Shown here piece after piece: positions 47,364 to 58,841 of a stretch of DNA of 64,000 bases (the stretch's first letter is position 1; the number at the start of each line of letters is the position of its first letter). The stretch lies in NCBI GenBank assembly GCA_045837725.1, contig JBEWZL010000191.1:79532-143531 (forward strand), in the 5' to 3' direction. The notes beneath the pieces are model-generated. The model was given only the letters and a program-made list of their open reading frames with translations, was not told where the DNA came from and made no database searches. Both the position numbers and the translations under genes were made by a program. This stretch comes from Vermamoeba vermiformis (Eukaryota > Tubulinea > Echinamoebida).

Positions 47364-48841
47364 ATGCAAATAGACAACGCAGATTCCGTTCACCAGTCCG
47401 TCAGCGAATACTACGGAAAAGTTTTGCACCAGACCACAGATCTCAAGACAAATGGTGCGTATAATATTATATTAATATTATTTGGTATTATTACGATCAC
47501 CCTCGTAAAATGTCGGTCTAAAGGCCTGATCTGATAATCATGATAAATTTCAGTATTGGTAAAACAATTATTAATACTCAAATTAATCTACAGCATGCTG
47601 CACTGGCAAAGATATACCTCGTCATATTAAGCTAGCTCTTAGTAAAATTCATGAAGAGGTTTTGAGCTCATATTACGGATGTGGTCTTGTAGCTCCAGCT
47701 GTACTTGAAGGCACTCGCGTCCTCGATTTAGGTATGCTTCTATAAAAATTACACGAGAATTATCACATCCAATTACTTTTTTGCCAAGATCTAAGTTGCT
47801 TGATCCATCCACTTTGTACATTTAAAATTCTGCTGCGTATTTATTATAATACAATAATTTTCATAGGATGCGGCACAGGCCGAGACTGCTACGTGTTAGC
47901 AAAGCTAGTGGGTCCCAACGGACACGTAGTTGGCGTAGACATGACCAAAGAACAGCTGGATCGAGCAGAAAAATACGTCGACTATCACCGAGAGGCTTTT
48001 GGCTATGAAAAAAGCAATGTAGAGTTCAAGTTAGGACTCATTGAAGAGTTGGATAAGCTTGGCCTTGCCGAGAACAGCTTCGATATTATAGTGTAAGTAG
48101 ATCCGTGTCATTTCCTAATTTGGAAATATTCTAACAAGTTGACCAGATCCAATTGCGTCGTAAATTTGTGTCCTGATAAAGAGGCTGTATTGCGCCAGGC
48201 ATATCGTACACTCAAGCCAGGTACCTAGATCTGATTAATCGATAGCTTATTATACTAACACATGACTATATTAAGGTGGTGAGATGTACTTCTCGGATGT
48301 GTACGCGGATCGGAGAGTCCCAAAAGAATTGCAGCAAGATCCGGTCTTGTTCGGAGAATGCCTCAGCGGCGCTTTATATTGGAACGACTTTGTTAATTTA
48401 GCCAAGAAAGTCGGGTTCACGGATCCACGTGTCGTAGAATCATCGCCGATTACTGTCAACAACAGCAAAATTGAAGCAAAGATTGGCGACATCAAATTTT
48501 ACTCGGTCACGTACAGATTATTCAAGATCAAAGAATTAGAACCTGATTGCGAAGACTACGGACAAGCTGTTATATATAAGGGCACTATTCTCCCTGAATT
48601 TCCTCACTCGTTCAAACTGGATGGGCACCACGTGATGCAAAAAGGCAAAGTATTTCCGGTCTGCGGCAACACGTATTTAATGCTCAAAAACACTCGTTTT
48701 GCACCACATTTTGAATTCATCGGCAACTTCTCAACGCACTATGGAATCTTTGAAGGTTGTGGCAAGAACATGCCGTTCTCGACCCAATCTGCTACCTCCA
48801 CCGATGGATCTAGCTGCGCGACAAACTCTAGCTGCTGCTAA
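47364..48841 (+). CDS. arsM: arsenite S-adenosylmethionine methyltransferase
   Basis: ArsM/AS3MT-type enzyme that transfers methyl groups from AdoMet to As(III) for detoxification. Exons 47364-47454, 47594-47731, 47867-48092, 48147-48220 and 48276-48841 give 364 residues. The AdoMet motif is [20 protein letters not shown] with the acidic strand [16 protein letters not shown]. The arsenic-binding cysteines are present in ACCTGKDIP, in [15 protein letters not shown] and in [10 protein letters not shown]. The C-terminus ends in several Cys ([10 protein letters not shown]), as in other ArsM proteins. Presumably cytosolic. A canonical GTTAATAAAAC polyadenylation-like signal follows near 48885. ArsM-type genes are widely transferred between bacteria and microbial eukaryotes; the short introns here show residence in this genome. 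Confidence 0.93.
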
Positions 48842-49325
48842 TACCTTTTTTTTATCATATTTACCATGTCTAAATCATCAATGTTAATAAAACAAAAGCA
48901 GATCCATGAAAAATGTGTTAACAATTTATGGGGGTAGATCTCGCTTCACGGAGTTGTGATCCTTTACCACAATTTGTTACGGTACGTTACATTTCCCCTT
49001 GTATAGTGATTCACACGATCCTTATCGAAAATCGATTGACGGAAATAAAATTAGCACGATTAGGAGACTATTTGACATTCGTGCCAGCAACTTTTCCAAT
49101 AGAATTAGTTTTTTTTTTTGATTAAATAATTACTATTTATTATCATACAATACAATATCGGTAAATCATTTCTATTCTCTGGGAGTTGAAGAAATATTTT
49201 GGATTGAAAATTTGATGGGGTCGTCATTTACAAATTATACAAAAAAAACTGATAACGATTGTTCAAACCGTACTATAATACATTACTTTGAGCATATTGG
49301 CGTGATGCTATCTTTTTTGGGGTGA
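48842..49325. other. convergent intergenic region, no gene seen
   Basis: About 480 AT-rich bases between two convergent genes; probably the two 3' UTRs. Confidence 0.5.
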
Positions 49326-52300
49326 TTAATCAAAGTAATAATTATCTACGATTTGTTGTATCAGTTGACCACGAGTGTTTTCAATTGCATATGCAAAGCC
49401 AGGAGCGCTATATGAAGCACGCTCACAATTGATAACTACGGAGAAAGCATATTAGTACTGAACAATAATACAATAAGATCTAGATCTGTGAAAAAATTGG
49501 TGGATCAGATCTCGATCGACTTACGCTTTGTGAAGAAAAACTCGCGGAAGTGAGGACCCTTCTCGAATACTGGAGGATCGGGCAGTACTGGCAAGTGCGG
49601 GGCAACGCCAGATTTTGATGTGACAGACAATCTGTAGAATATTTAAGTCAGATCTAGCTCGTGGATGTGACCACTTCGAGCGGACTTACCTGTACATAGT
49701 TTTGCCTTCGTTGTTCGGCTCTTTGCGCACAACAAAGAAGACGTGGTTGAAGTACGAATGGACGCAAGTCGGGTTAAACGGAGTGTCGCCCTCTTGGAAC
49801 ACAATGACGACAATGTCGTTACCCAAATGACGCTTTCGTTCGATCTGTTGTGGATCTCCTTCAGTGAACGGCAACTCGGTGGAGACGTGGAACATAATCG
49901 AATAGTCCTTGAACTTGGTGAAATAGCTGTGCTTGCCGGTCATGCCTTGTTGCACATCCAAACCACCGTTGTAAGCCTCCCAGCCCTTGAGTTCAACCTT
50001 GTCGGCCAAGAACTCCAAAAACTCGGTGAAATCAGGGCTCGGGTCGTCTTTAGCGCAGAACATTAGCCATCGCACATTACTACCGTACGACTATTATGAC
50101 ACTTACTGTTGCAGAACATCTTCTCTTCTTCGACTTGGCCTTCTTTGGCGTACAAAATGCCGTACTTGTAGCCCTTGACCATCTGTCCGAGCGCGTTAGT
50201 TTCGTATTAAATTTTCACGAGCTGAGAGGACTTACCAGTCTGAGTTCCATATTCAACAACTCTTGCTCCATATCTTCGTTCTTGATTTGCTTGAAAGTGA
50301 TGCCAGAGTACTCAGGATACTCGTCCTTCAAAAGCTTGATCATTTGTTTCGGCTTCATGCGCGAGGCACGGCTGCCAGTGCTTTGGAAGTTCTTCAAGCT
50401 CATCTTCAAGCGGCGATCAGACTTGCGGACACGAATCAGCAAGTTGAGGGCCGAAGGCGTGCTAGACTCAGCAGCGGCTGATCGAGGAGTAATCGAGTCG
50501 CCTTTTTGCCTATGAACAATTTAGTTTTGTTGCTCGTAATGTGCGACACTAACATCATTGTTACGTACTTCTCAGCACCAAAGTCGTTCGCGCTCGGCTT
50601 TCTTCGGCTGCCGATGGCACTGATGCCCAATTGACGAGACGAACGAGTCTTAGTCATGTTTTTGCTATTGAAACGAGCGTTAGGTCAAAACTTCAAGGCT
50701 CAAAAACAATCCTTGACTTACCCCTGTTCCGTGGACTCTTCATCCTTCTCGTCAATCTTCTTGTCCTCGCTGTTGCGAGATTCACGGTCTCTGTCCTTAT
50801 CCTTCTCCTTATCCTTGTCTTTCTCCTTATCCTTGTCTTTCTCCTTGTCCTTCTCCTTGTCCTTCTTTTCGGAAGAAGTCATCGTGAGTCGACTTCCCTT
50901 TTTAGTGATCTTAGGAGGAGTGACATCGCGTTGGTGTTCACCGTTCGAAGATGATTCTTTGCCAGAGAAGCGGACACTGCTAGGACTGTCCTTAGGGTCC
51001 TTAAGTTCGGCTGTTTAAATCGTTAGCGACTTGTAACGATATTAGGGATTCACGAGGTACGTACCGCTGTTACGCTTAGACTCCTTCTTCTTCGAGGTAG
51101 AAGACAAGTCGAAGTCGCCCGACATGGTCACGTTCTTGCGCTCTTCTTTCACGCTGCTAAGCATCATTTGACGCTTCAGCATGACCTTCTCCTTCTCACG
51201 CTTCAAATCACGACTCTTGCTCTTCATCAACTTGCCGTTGTTGCCAGGCTCAATCGATCGAGATCGTGATCGGTGCAATGAAGGACGACCGGACTTGTCC
51301 TTATCCTTCTCGCTCTTGTCCTTGTCTTTGCTGTCCTTCTCGTCGCGAGGAGTGGCGGTGTCTTCACTCGTCTCGTGAGTCTCGCTGTCCTCTTCGTGAC
51401 TGTTCGTAGCAGCTGTAATACTGCTGTTGCTCGAGTTGTGTCTAACGGATCGAGGAGACGGCAAAGGCTTTTCTTCTTTAGGAGTCTCAGCTTTGCGAGG
51501 TGAGTGTTGAGACTTGTCTTCCTTTGGCGTGTCAAGTTTCTCACTTCGTGCGCTGTCCTTGTAATCGCCACGAGCGCTATCCTTGTGCATGCTGGTCGTT
51601 GAGAGCGCAGAAGGCAGATTAGCTTGACTCGATCGCTTTTGCAACGAAGGTGAGTCCATGCTAGCTGCAGGGCTGTCAATGGCATTAGCCTTCAAGTTGT
51701 CAGTCGAAGGCTTCTTCTTCATCATCTTGTCCTTGCTCTGCACACGGCTGAAGAAGTTGGGTACTGAAGGAGACTTGGCTTTTCTCTTAAACTTCAAAGT
51801 ACCGAACAACTTGCGCTCCTTTTCTTCGGGCTCGTCCTCGTCTCCCTCGCGCAAGATTGAAATCAAAATTGCACCGTATTCCTTTGAAATACCGATAAAG
51901 TTGTGGTGAGGCTTGCCAAAGAACTCATTTCCGTAGTCGAAAATGAAGTTGAATTCTTGCAATTGCAAGTCTTCAATGTCAGGCATCTTGCCTTCATTTC
52001 GATCGATACGGAAACCTCCTGCAGGTGCGATCAACTGAGCAATGCGTCTGTTCAAGTTGGGGCTGGTGCCAGAGGAGACAAGCTTGTCCATATTGAGCAC
52101 AGGAATATCAAGCTCAGCCTGACGGGTGAGTTGATCATCCTTCGGTGGGCTTTGACGAGGCACATCTTCAGAGCTGTCAAGGTTTTGTGCTTGTCGCTCT
52201 TTACGACGCTCTTCTTCAGCAGCAGCGGCAGCGGCCAAGACAGTAGTGATATCTTGGTTTTGCACAGTTGCTCTAATTTCATTCAACTTGGTAGGGTCGA

Positions 52301-55300
52301 ACTTCTTGACGACGACACGCTTGATTAAGAGAGCTATGAAAGGGTTAATATCAACTCATTGGGACAACTTTAGTATGCTTCGCGTACCTCTCTTCTCGTT
52401 GGTTGACAGTCTCTTCAAGTCACGAGGAGTAGTTCCGTCATTGATAGCGCTGCTGAGTGACGACGCGCTCTGTGATCGATCCAACTCGGCTTGCAAATTG
52501 GCTGAACTGTTACGCGTTCGAGGAGCATTACGCGCACTAGGCTTAGTCCAATTGAAGTGCTTGCGAATAGCCTCCATGCCTTCGTTGCAAACTTCCTTAG
52601 GCGGGTCAACGAGAGGGTTCTCTTCCAAATCAATCACTGAGCAGTTGAGATCGCAGAAGCCCTTAGAGAGCTTCTTGATCTTGTTGTTGGCCAAGTACAA
52701 CTCGGTCAAGCTGGCCATGCCGCCCAACTCATTAGGCAGCTCCTTAATGTCGTTGTGTGACAAGTCCAAGAGCACCAAGCTAGCCAATTGTTCGATGGTC
52801 GCAGGAAGTTCCTTCAATCTGTTACCTCGCAAGTTAAACTCTTCTAATCGCTTGAAGTTCGCAATAGAGTCAGGAAGGACTGTAAGTCTGTTGTGCGAAA
52901 TATCGAGGATTTCCAACTTGCTCAACTCTCCGAAGTTGTCGCGGAGCTCGCCCAATTGATTGTGAGCCAAGAGCAATTCTTCAAGCTGTCGCAATTGTGC
53001 GAAACCGACCGGCAAGAACTCCAAGTTGTTGCCACTCAAGTTCAGCGCACGAAGATTGCGCAAGGTGCAGAAACGGTTCGGAATCAAAGAGATAAGATTG
53101 TTCGATAGATCAACAGTTTCCAATTGCTTGATGTCGGCCAAGTTAGCAGGGACTGTTCGCAGCTTGTTGCCGTTGATGTAGAGAATGGTCAAGTTGGTAA
53201 AAGTGACTGCAAACCAACGCGGCAACATCGTCAACTGATTGTCCGTGATGACGACTTTTTTGCAGGCGTCCATCTTTTTGCTATTAAAGAATGGACATTA
53301 GAGAGTTACCAAGACCATCAATAATACGATATCAACGTACCCCTTGCCGAGTTCTTTGGGCAAGTATTTCAGTCCCGAGTCCTTGAGTTCGAGGGTCGTG
53401 GCATTAGTCGAAAATACCTCGTTGAACTTGTCGAGCAATTCTTTGGAGACGGGCTCGTAGTTGAAATAGGCGTCGTCATCTACAACAATTAGTATAGACT
53501 CTTAAGCGATATATAGGAGCTGCTAATTACCTTCGTCAACGGGCTCTTGGTTGTCACCTTTGCCAGCGTTCAAGTCATCGCTGTCAGCGGTGTTTCGTTG
53601 ATTAATCTTGACCTCCTCGTCTTCGTTTTCCTCCAAATCACCGAATATTCTATCGACCTCCCAGCCTCGTTTTCTAAGAAGGCAAACATTAGCAAGACGA
53701 AACATTACCATGACTAAAATCATACCTGAAATTGACCGTGATGGCTTCTTCGGGGCACGTTGCCAAAAGCTGTCTGACCTTCTCTTCTTTGTTGTCGGGA
53801 AGGAACATGACAACCCAGCTCAGCAGCTCTTTGTTGGTCTTGCCAAAGTCAGCGCGGTACTCTTTGAACAACAACGGCAAGTTCACCGATTTGTTGCGGA
53901 AACTGACTTCGATATCGGCACAAAATAGCTCTGTAGCCCATTGCAGCGCCGAATCCATATTTTTTGAGTCCAAAAATCGGATTGGCTGCGAGAACTTGTC
54001 GCAAGAAATCATCGCAAAATGAATTCTACCGAAAAAAGTTAGGCATTTGCTACAAAGCAGAAATTATCCCTAAAAATATTTACCTTGGGTCTGCTTTGGA
54101 TAAACCTGCGACTCTTGCCATTTCTTTTCTTGACAGCATTTTTCTAATTTGATCTGAACCGCTCGAAGACTTGGGCTTGCCACGAAGAATGGCTTCAATG
54201 GCTTCCAACGTGTAATTTTGACCGCCAATATTATAGCTGTATTGTGAATATAATTTCGCCTTATCTGCTTTTGATTTCGGTTTGTAGCCCAAAACAATCT
54301 CTCCGTGTAACAGCAATACTTTGTACATTGCCAAGTAAAATAAAATTGCCTCCTTCGTCTTCAGCCCCGATATATCGACCTATGCAAAAATGGAGTTAGA
54401 TTTTCCTTGCGGATGAAGATCCGAAAGTAGATTCACAAAACCAAAATTTTTTAACCGTTATAAATTTGACAAAACTGTACCTTATGTAACTCTATAGTGT
54501 TGTCGCAAAATACTGTATATTCCTTCAATTTCTTAATTTTCTCGTAGTCGACATTTCCATCGTCCAAATTCATGTGGCCTTCATAAATCGTGTTGATTGT
54601 GTCCTGCAAATACAAAGCGATATCTAGAGCACTTCTAGAGTCGCCCGTATAAACCATTCGTCCGTTTAAAACATCGGGGTTATCGTCAGCCTTTTGAATT
54701 TGAAAATTAAATCATGAATCGATATCGGCATAAAAAAGGCAAAATCCCGAATAAATGTGAGAATATTATTATACTTACGTAAAATCTGAATAATGAAGAA
54801 TCATTTGCGACGGGCTTGTCTTCCTTGATCCGGTAAAAATAACCCTTCGTGCGTAATTTTTCGGCCATCCGTAATGCTTCGTCCTCCGTTGATTTATTAT
54901 TGACAGTCAACCATTTAATTAATGCAGAGCCTGTGGCGTATAATAAAATGTTGGCATTTGTGACGAAAATTCTCAAAGATACTCGCTCGATCGTACCTTT
55001 AAAAGTGTGGCTATTTTGAAACCGATTCTTCAATTCCAGTCCGTTGTTCTTGTCTCGAAGCCTTTTGAAAACCTGGAAATATGATCAGCAAATTTAAACG
55101 AAAGTATACAATGCCGATTTTACATCTTCGAGAACAGGATCAAGCTTCAAATTTTTCCACGGCGCCAGGGTCTTTCGGCGAGACTTTGGAAGAGCTCTGC
55201 TATGACCATTCGGTGTGTCTTGAAGCTTTTTAAGCAAATCATCCAATCTGCCGTTATTCTGTAGCGTTTGGAGCTCATCGAGGCCCTTCAAACCGGAACA

Positions 55301-55563
55301 ACATCAGTTAACAAAAATAAATTTACAAAATAATCGAATTAAAAATCATGCATAAATTTAATACATACGCCTATGAACTCATCCTCGAAAAATACTTGAG
55401 GAATACAGCGTTTGCCTTTAGCCCAATCGGCAAGCTCATCGACGACCGTTGGAAACTCGGTCAAATTGATTTCTGTAAACTGGACATTCTTCTTTTCGAA
55501 TATATTCTTCACTTTTAAGCTGAATGGGCATCCAGTTGTCGTGTAAATAATTATTCTGCCCAT
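49326..55563 (-). CDS. glutaredoxin-DEP-DUF547-LRR-RapGAP fusion protein
   Basis: One 1,714-residue protein in 18 exons, read leftwards: 55563-55369, 55285-55124, 55072-54997, 54930-54779, 54690-54481, 54379-54084, 54025-53726, 53673-53531, 53479-53341, 53280-52388, 52333-51065, 51010-50722, 50664-50569, 50509-50236, 50182-50107, 50047-49690, 49631-49525, 49435-49326. Domains in order: glutaredoxin (1-90, YTTTGCPFSLKVKNIF, CIPQVFF, IGGLDEL); DEP (about 125-195, TFKGSALIKWL); DUF547 (about 225-475, YNIGGQNYTLEAIEAILRG, SKADPRIHFAM); about ten LRRs (530-770); a Lys/Asp/Ser-rich disordered stretch; RapGAP, whose first half (GKPHHNFIGISKEYGAILIS) is separated by a long insert from the catalytic half (GGLDVQQGMTG, KRHLGNDIVVIVFQ, with the catalytic Asn). 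The first LRR exon has no ATG and the introns around it are 51 and 60 bases, so one gene is favoured over two. Confidence 0.85.
50738..50880. repeat. low-complexity Lys/Asp/Glu-coding repeat
   Basis: An imperfect array of CTTGTCCTT/CTCCTTATC units inside the exon 51010-50722. On the coding strand it gives alternating KDKEKDKD-type residues, a highly charged linker. It is within the RapGAP fusion gene and not a separate element. Confidence 0.7.
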
Positions 55564-56291
55564 TTTTGAACTACTGTTGGATGTGAGATTAACGTGGACC
55601 GCTCTTTATCGTTTGCTCACAGTAGTCAATAAATCATAAAATGGCAAATATCTACACTGCTTGCTGTTAAGTCTCCAAGGTTCTAAGTTGTTCTGTTCGC
55701 CGCTAAGGAGTGTATTATTTTAGAAATTTTGGACGGCGTATCACGAAGCGAGATAAAAAATAAATTTCATAAAAATACAATTCATTTGTATGATCGTTGC
55801 CAGCCTATCAGTGACCACAATGCCTACATAGGGGCATTAGCGAAACGCATTCTGCATCAAGAAGATTGATGACGTTAGCGAACTTTCGATCATTCATAAA
55901 TTTTATCAAATTCGCATCGGAATTGCTTTCTATCCTTCATTTAATAGCTTGCATTAATAATAACTTAATTAGTATACATAAATGACGTGAATTTACGTGA
56001 TAAACAATTTGATTTTTGTTATGACCACAGTGGGAGCACGATCTGAATCAGCAACCAACTCTTCCGAAGTTGCGAAATGATAGAGAAAGATTCGCAATGT
56101 TTTGTAGGCCCACGTTAGACTTTCAGACCGGGTTCACCATTTATGTAATAAATTTCTCGCCCTGAGATATTTCAAGGCTCCGCGTATAAAACCGAAAAAT
56201 TGCACGAGTTTTTTGTCAATTTTTGTTCTTGCTTGACCGGTGAAAACAACTCACCACCTCTTGTTTATTATTTATGGGCTAAAGCGCAATC
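55564..56291. other. divergent promoter region
   Basis: About 730 bases between the start codons of the Grx-DEP-RapGAP gene (-) and the SPT23-like gene (+). No coding segment is seen. Confidence 0.45.
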
Positions 56292-57299
56292 ATGGAACCT
56301 TTTACCTTCAGTCAATATTCTTTTACTCCCAATGACAATGATCTTTTGGATTTGACAAATCCTTCAGAGAAAAATAGCCCGCTTGCCTCGACTTCTCCTG
56401 GTTTGACCATGCAGCGGTCAATGCCCTTCCAAGTGAAGAAGGAGCCAATGCTTGCGAAGAGCGACGAAAACAATTCGTTGTCTCCTTCTTTGTCGCCGAT
56501 GATGATCTTACCCGGAAGCAATCCGTCCCCTACAACACCACCGCAACACTTTGGAATATTAATGCCGCAAGCAATTCCTGCACCCATGCCTGCACGCCTC
56601 CCATGGCAATTGGACCCTTACGCTCTCAATCATTTCAGCCCTGTCATCTCTCCTCCTCAAGAGCTTACAATCCTCAATCCAAGTCCCAAGTCTTCGTTCT
56701 CGCCACCTCAACAATCGACATCACCTAATATTCCTGCTATGCCTATGGGGTCAGTATCTCAGCTTTCTTCGGTCGCCCAACCTGCGATCATGTATCGCAA
56801 TCTCTTCCACTTGGTAGAATGCCAGCTCCCGCTTACAGACGGCATGAGCAACTATGACGGCTACAGAATATTCATCGAGGACACTGTAGGATACGCTGGC
56901 AATGCAAAGATTTTCAAGAAGACACCGGATAAGGGAGAACACGCACTCACGCTTACATGCAGAGTTTTGGATGTGAATCGACAAGAGCTATTCCAATGCT
57001 CATCGTGCCGAGAATATTTTGAAAATCGAATGTACTTCAAAGCCAACCCTCACATCAAAGGCAGAATAGTTTTGGTTAAAAACAATAACTTGATCAAAGT
57101 GGAAAATGGCTCTTTCAAGGTCAATATGAAGTATATGTGCTGCTGCAAGCATCACGCAGTATCTAGCTACACCTTATCGTTAACGCTCTCGGACAACTTG
57201 TCAAATAACGTAGTTGCATCAGCGTTGTTCCCGATCTACGTTAAGCAATGGAGGAAGAGCACTCAAAAGAAGCAAAGCTGCACTATCATGTTTTCATAG
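56292..57299 (+). CDS. SPT23/MGA2-like DNA-binding protein
   Basis: A single-exon frame of 335 residues. The first 170 are Ser/Pro-rich. The folded C-terminal part resembles the DNA-binding domain of SPT23/MGA2-type regulators: ECQLPLTDGMSNYDGYRI, LFQCSSCREYFENR, RIVLVKNNNLIKVENGSF, KYMCCCKHHAVSSYTLSL and ending VASALFPIYVKQWRKS. The C-x2-C pair and the CxCxHH-like block are kept. Fungal relatives continue into IPT and ankyrin domains and a membrane anchor; this product stops soon after the domain, so it could be a soluble regulator. The family match is from memory of the motif layout and is moderately sure. Open downstream exons (57300-57777) may be an alternative end. Confidence 0.65.
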   Translation: MEPFTFSQYSFTPNDNDLLDLTNPSEKNSPLASTSPGLTMQRSMPFQVKKEPMLAKSDENNSLSPSLSPMMILPGSNPSPTTPPQHFGILMPQAIPAPMPARLPWQLDPYALNHFSPVISPPQELTILNPSPKSSFSPPQQSTSPNIPAMPMGSVSQLSSVAQPAIMYRNLFHLVECQLPLTDGMSNYDGYRIFIEDTVGYAGNAKIFKKTPDKGEHALTLTCRVLDVNRQELFQCSSCREYFENRMYFKANPHIKGRIVLVKNNNLIKVENGSFKVNMKYMCCCKHHAVSSYTLSLTLSDNLSNNVVASALFPIYVKQWRKSTQKKQSCTIMFS

Positions 57300-58841
57300 A
57301 GGACATACCGCGAGATTTTTGACACTTATCGATGTACATAGTCAACAGTTTTGGACTCAATCTGGATTCGATCCCAAGATTATCCGAAGTTTTATTTATG
57401 AAGGAAGAAGTGACCGCGAGTCATGTACGCCTAATTGTAATTATTTAAACAATAAACCGCCAAAGAAAACGAATCAATGGTGGAGGCAGCCCTTGGATCG
57501 CTCGAGTTCGCTCCGTTGGTGCTTGATTCACGTAAGTCATCCATATATTAGCATTATTATCTTTACTAATAATTGTTTTATAGGCTGGAATTCCAACTGA
57601 GCGGATTTGGCGTATTCGGATCGAAGTTACGGAAGCTCCGGAAGATAGTTGCACCAAGAGGTGCGCGGTGATTTGTTTTTTAGAGCTTCAGACGAATGGT
57701 CACGTCCATATAAGGAAAGCGGCTCCGAAAATGGCACATTGTTGTTTATTCAAACGACACGCATTGGAAATTGTAAGTGATTTTATAAAGATGACTTCAA
57801 AAAACAATTCTATTACGATTTCCATTATCACCATGCTTTTAATCATCCTCAATACTGCAATACCCGTTCGATTCCGGTCTTAAACAGATGGTCTAAAAGT
57901 CCTGTTCGAACGCAATATCAATCGCTTTTGGTAATTAGCGGCACTATTGGATAATCAAATCATTGCTATTCTATCTTTACTTAATCAGAACGGAGATATT
58001 TATCTTGTAGTAGGTCTTAAACTGTAAATTCAAAGTTTCAGACCTTGTTAGCTTCCTTATTTAGATCTCTGTTTGCGCGTCTTTTCGAAAAACAACAAAC
58101 AGAATTTCGAAAATAGCGGCCCGTAACTATTGTTAAAGCGAGATAAATTTATTTATACTTAACCGCTTTTTCAAGCTTGAACTTGACGAGGATCGGATGC
58201 TCAACGAACAGCCGCGGTATGTAGTCTTGCAGGAAACCATTTCTGTTATGATCTGATTGCACCCTTGTTCTTAATGGACGGATAAAGGCTCATAGACTCT
58301 GATTACGTGCTAGAATAGGTCTGTCCGATTTTGATTCTAAAATAGATCACGCGACAATTTGGATTGGATCATATCTTTGGACTTTCAGACGTAGAATTTA
58401 CCGGGAATTTGTCCGCTAGAAGATAGGAACGTTAATAGATTGAGGACTCGAGCACTACTAACGCCGCCAGTTCATTGAGCCAAACTCGGAAAGAACCCGA
58501 CGCTTAGTTGGATGGGATTACGTTATTTTCAATCCAAATCAAATGAAGCATCCCACGGGAGAGGTAATAGGCGTTCGTGGCAATGATTGTCCGATGCAAA
58601 GGCGATTATGACCGACTGCAGGAAAGACTCAAAAGCTCGGTGGTTGCGGCAATCCATCCGATGATAATAATGTCGAATATAGATCGCGCCTAGTAATCTT
58701 TGTATGAATAGCGTACCAATTCGTATGAGGTTGTCTGACGTTTAATTTTCGGTGGTTAGATCTTTTTCATGTTAATTTGTATTATAGAGCACAATAGACC
58801 TTTGTAAATAGTGTCATATATAATTATTAAACTTATGTATA
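57300..58841. other. 1.5 kb region with possible extra exons at its start
   Basis: From 57302 a frame stays open to a good donor at 57533, and after a TTTATAG acceptor (57583) it continues in phase as AGIPTERIWRIRIEVTEAPE to another GTAAGT at 57774. No start codon or recognisable domain is attached. From about 57,900 to 58,841 I see nothing coding. Confidence 0.35.

Noticed and set aside
50631-51018. Plus-strand frames rich in Leu/Phe/Ser that look like membrane segments.
   Set aside because: They are the complement of the KDKEKD-type charged repeat of the RapGAP fusion gene.
53480-53530. Splitting the Grx-DEP-DUF547 part and the LRR-RapGAP part into two genes, with a stop just after the donor at 53523-53525.
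   Set aside because: The downstream exon 53479-53341 codes the first LRR but has no ATG, the gap is only 51 bases, and donor, acceptor and phase all fit an intron.
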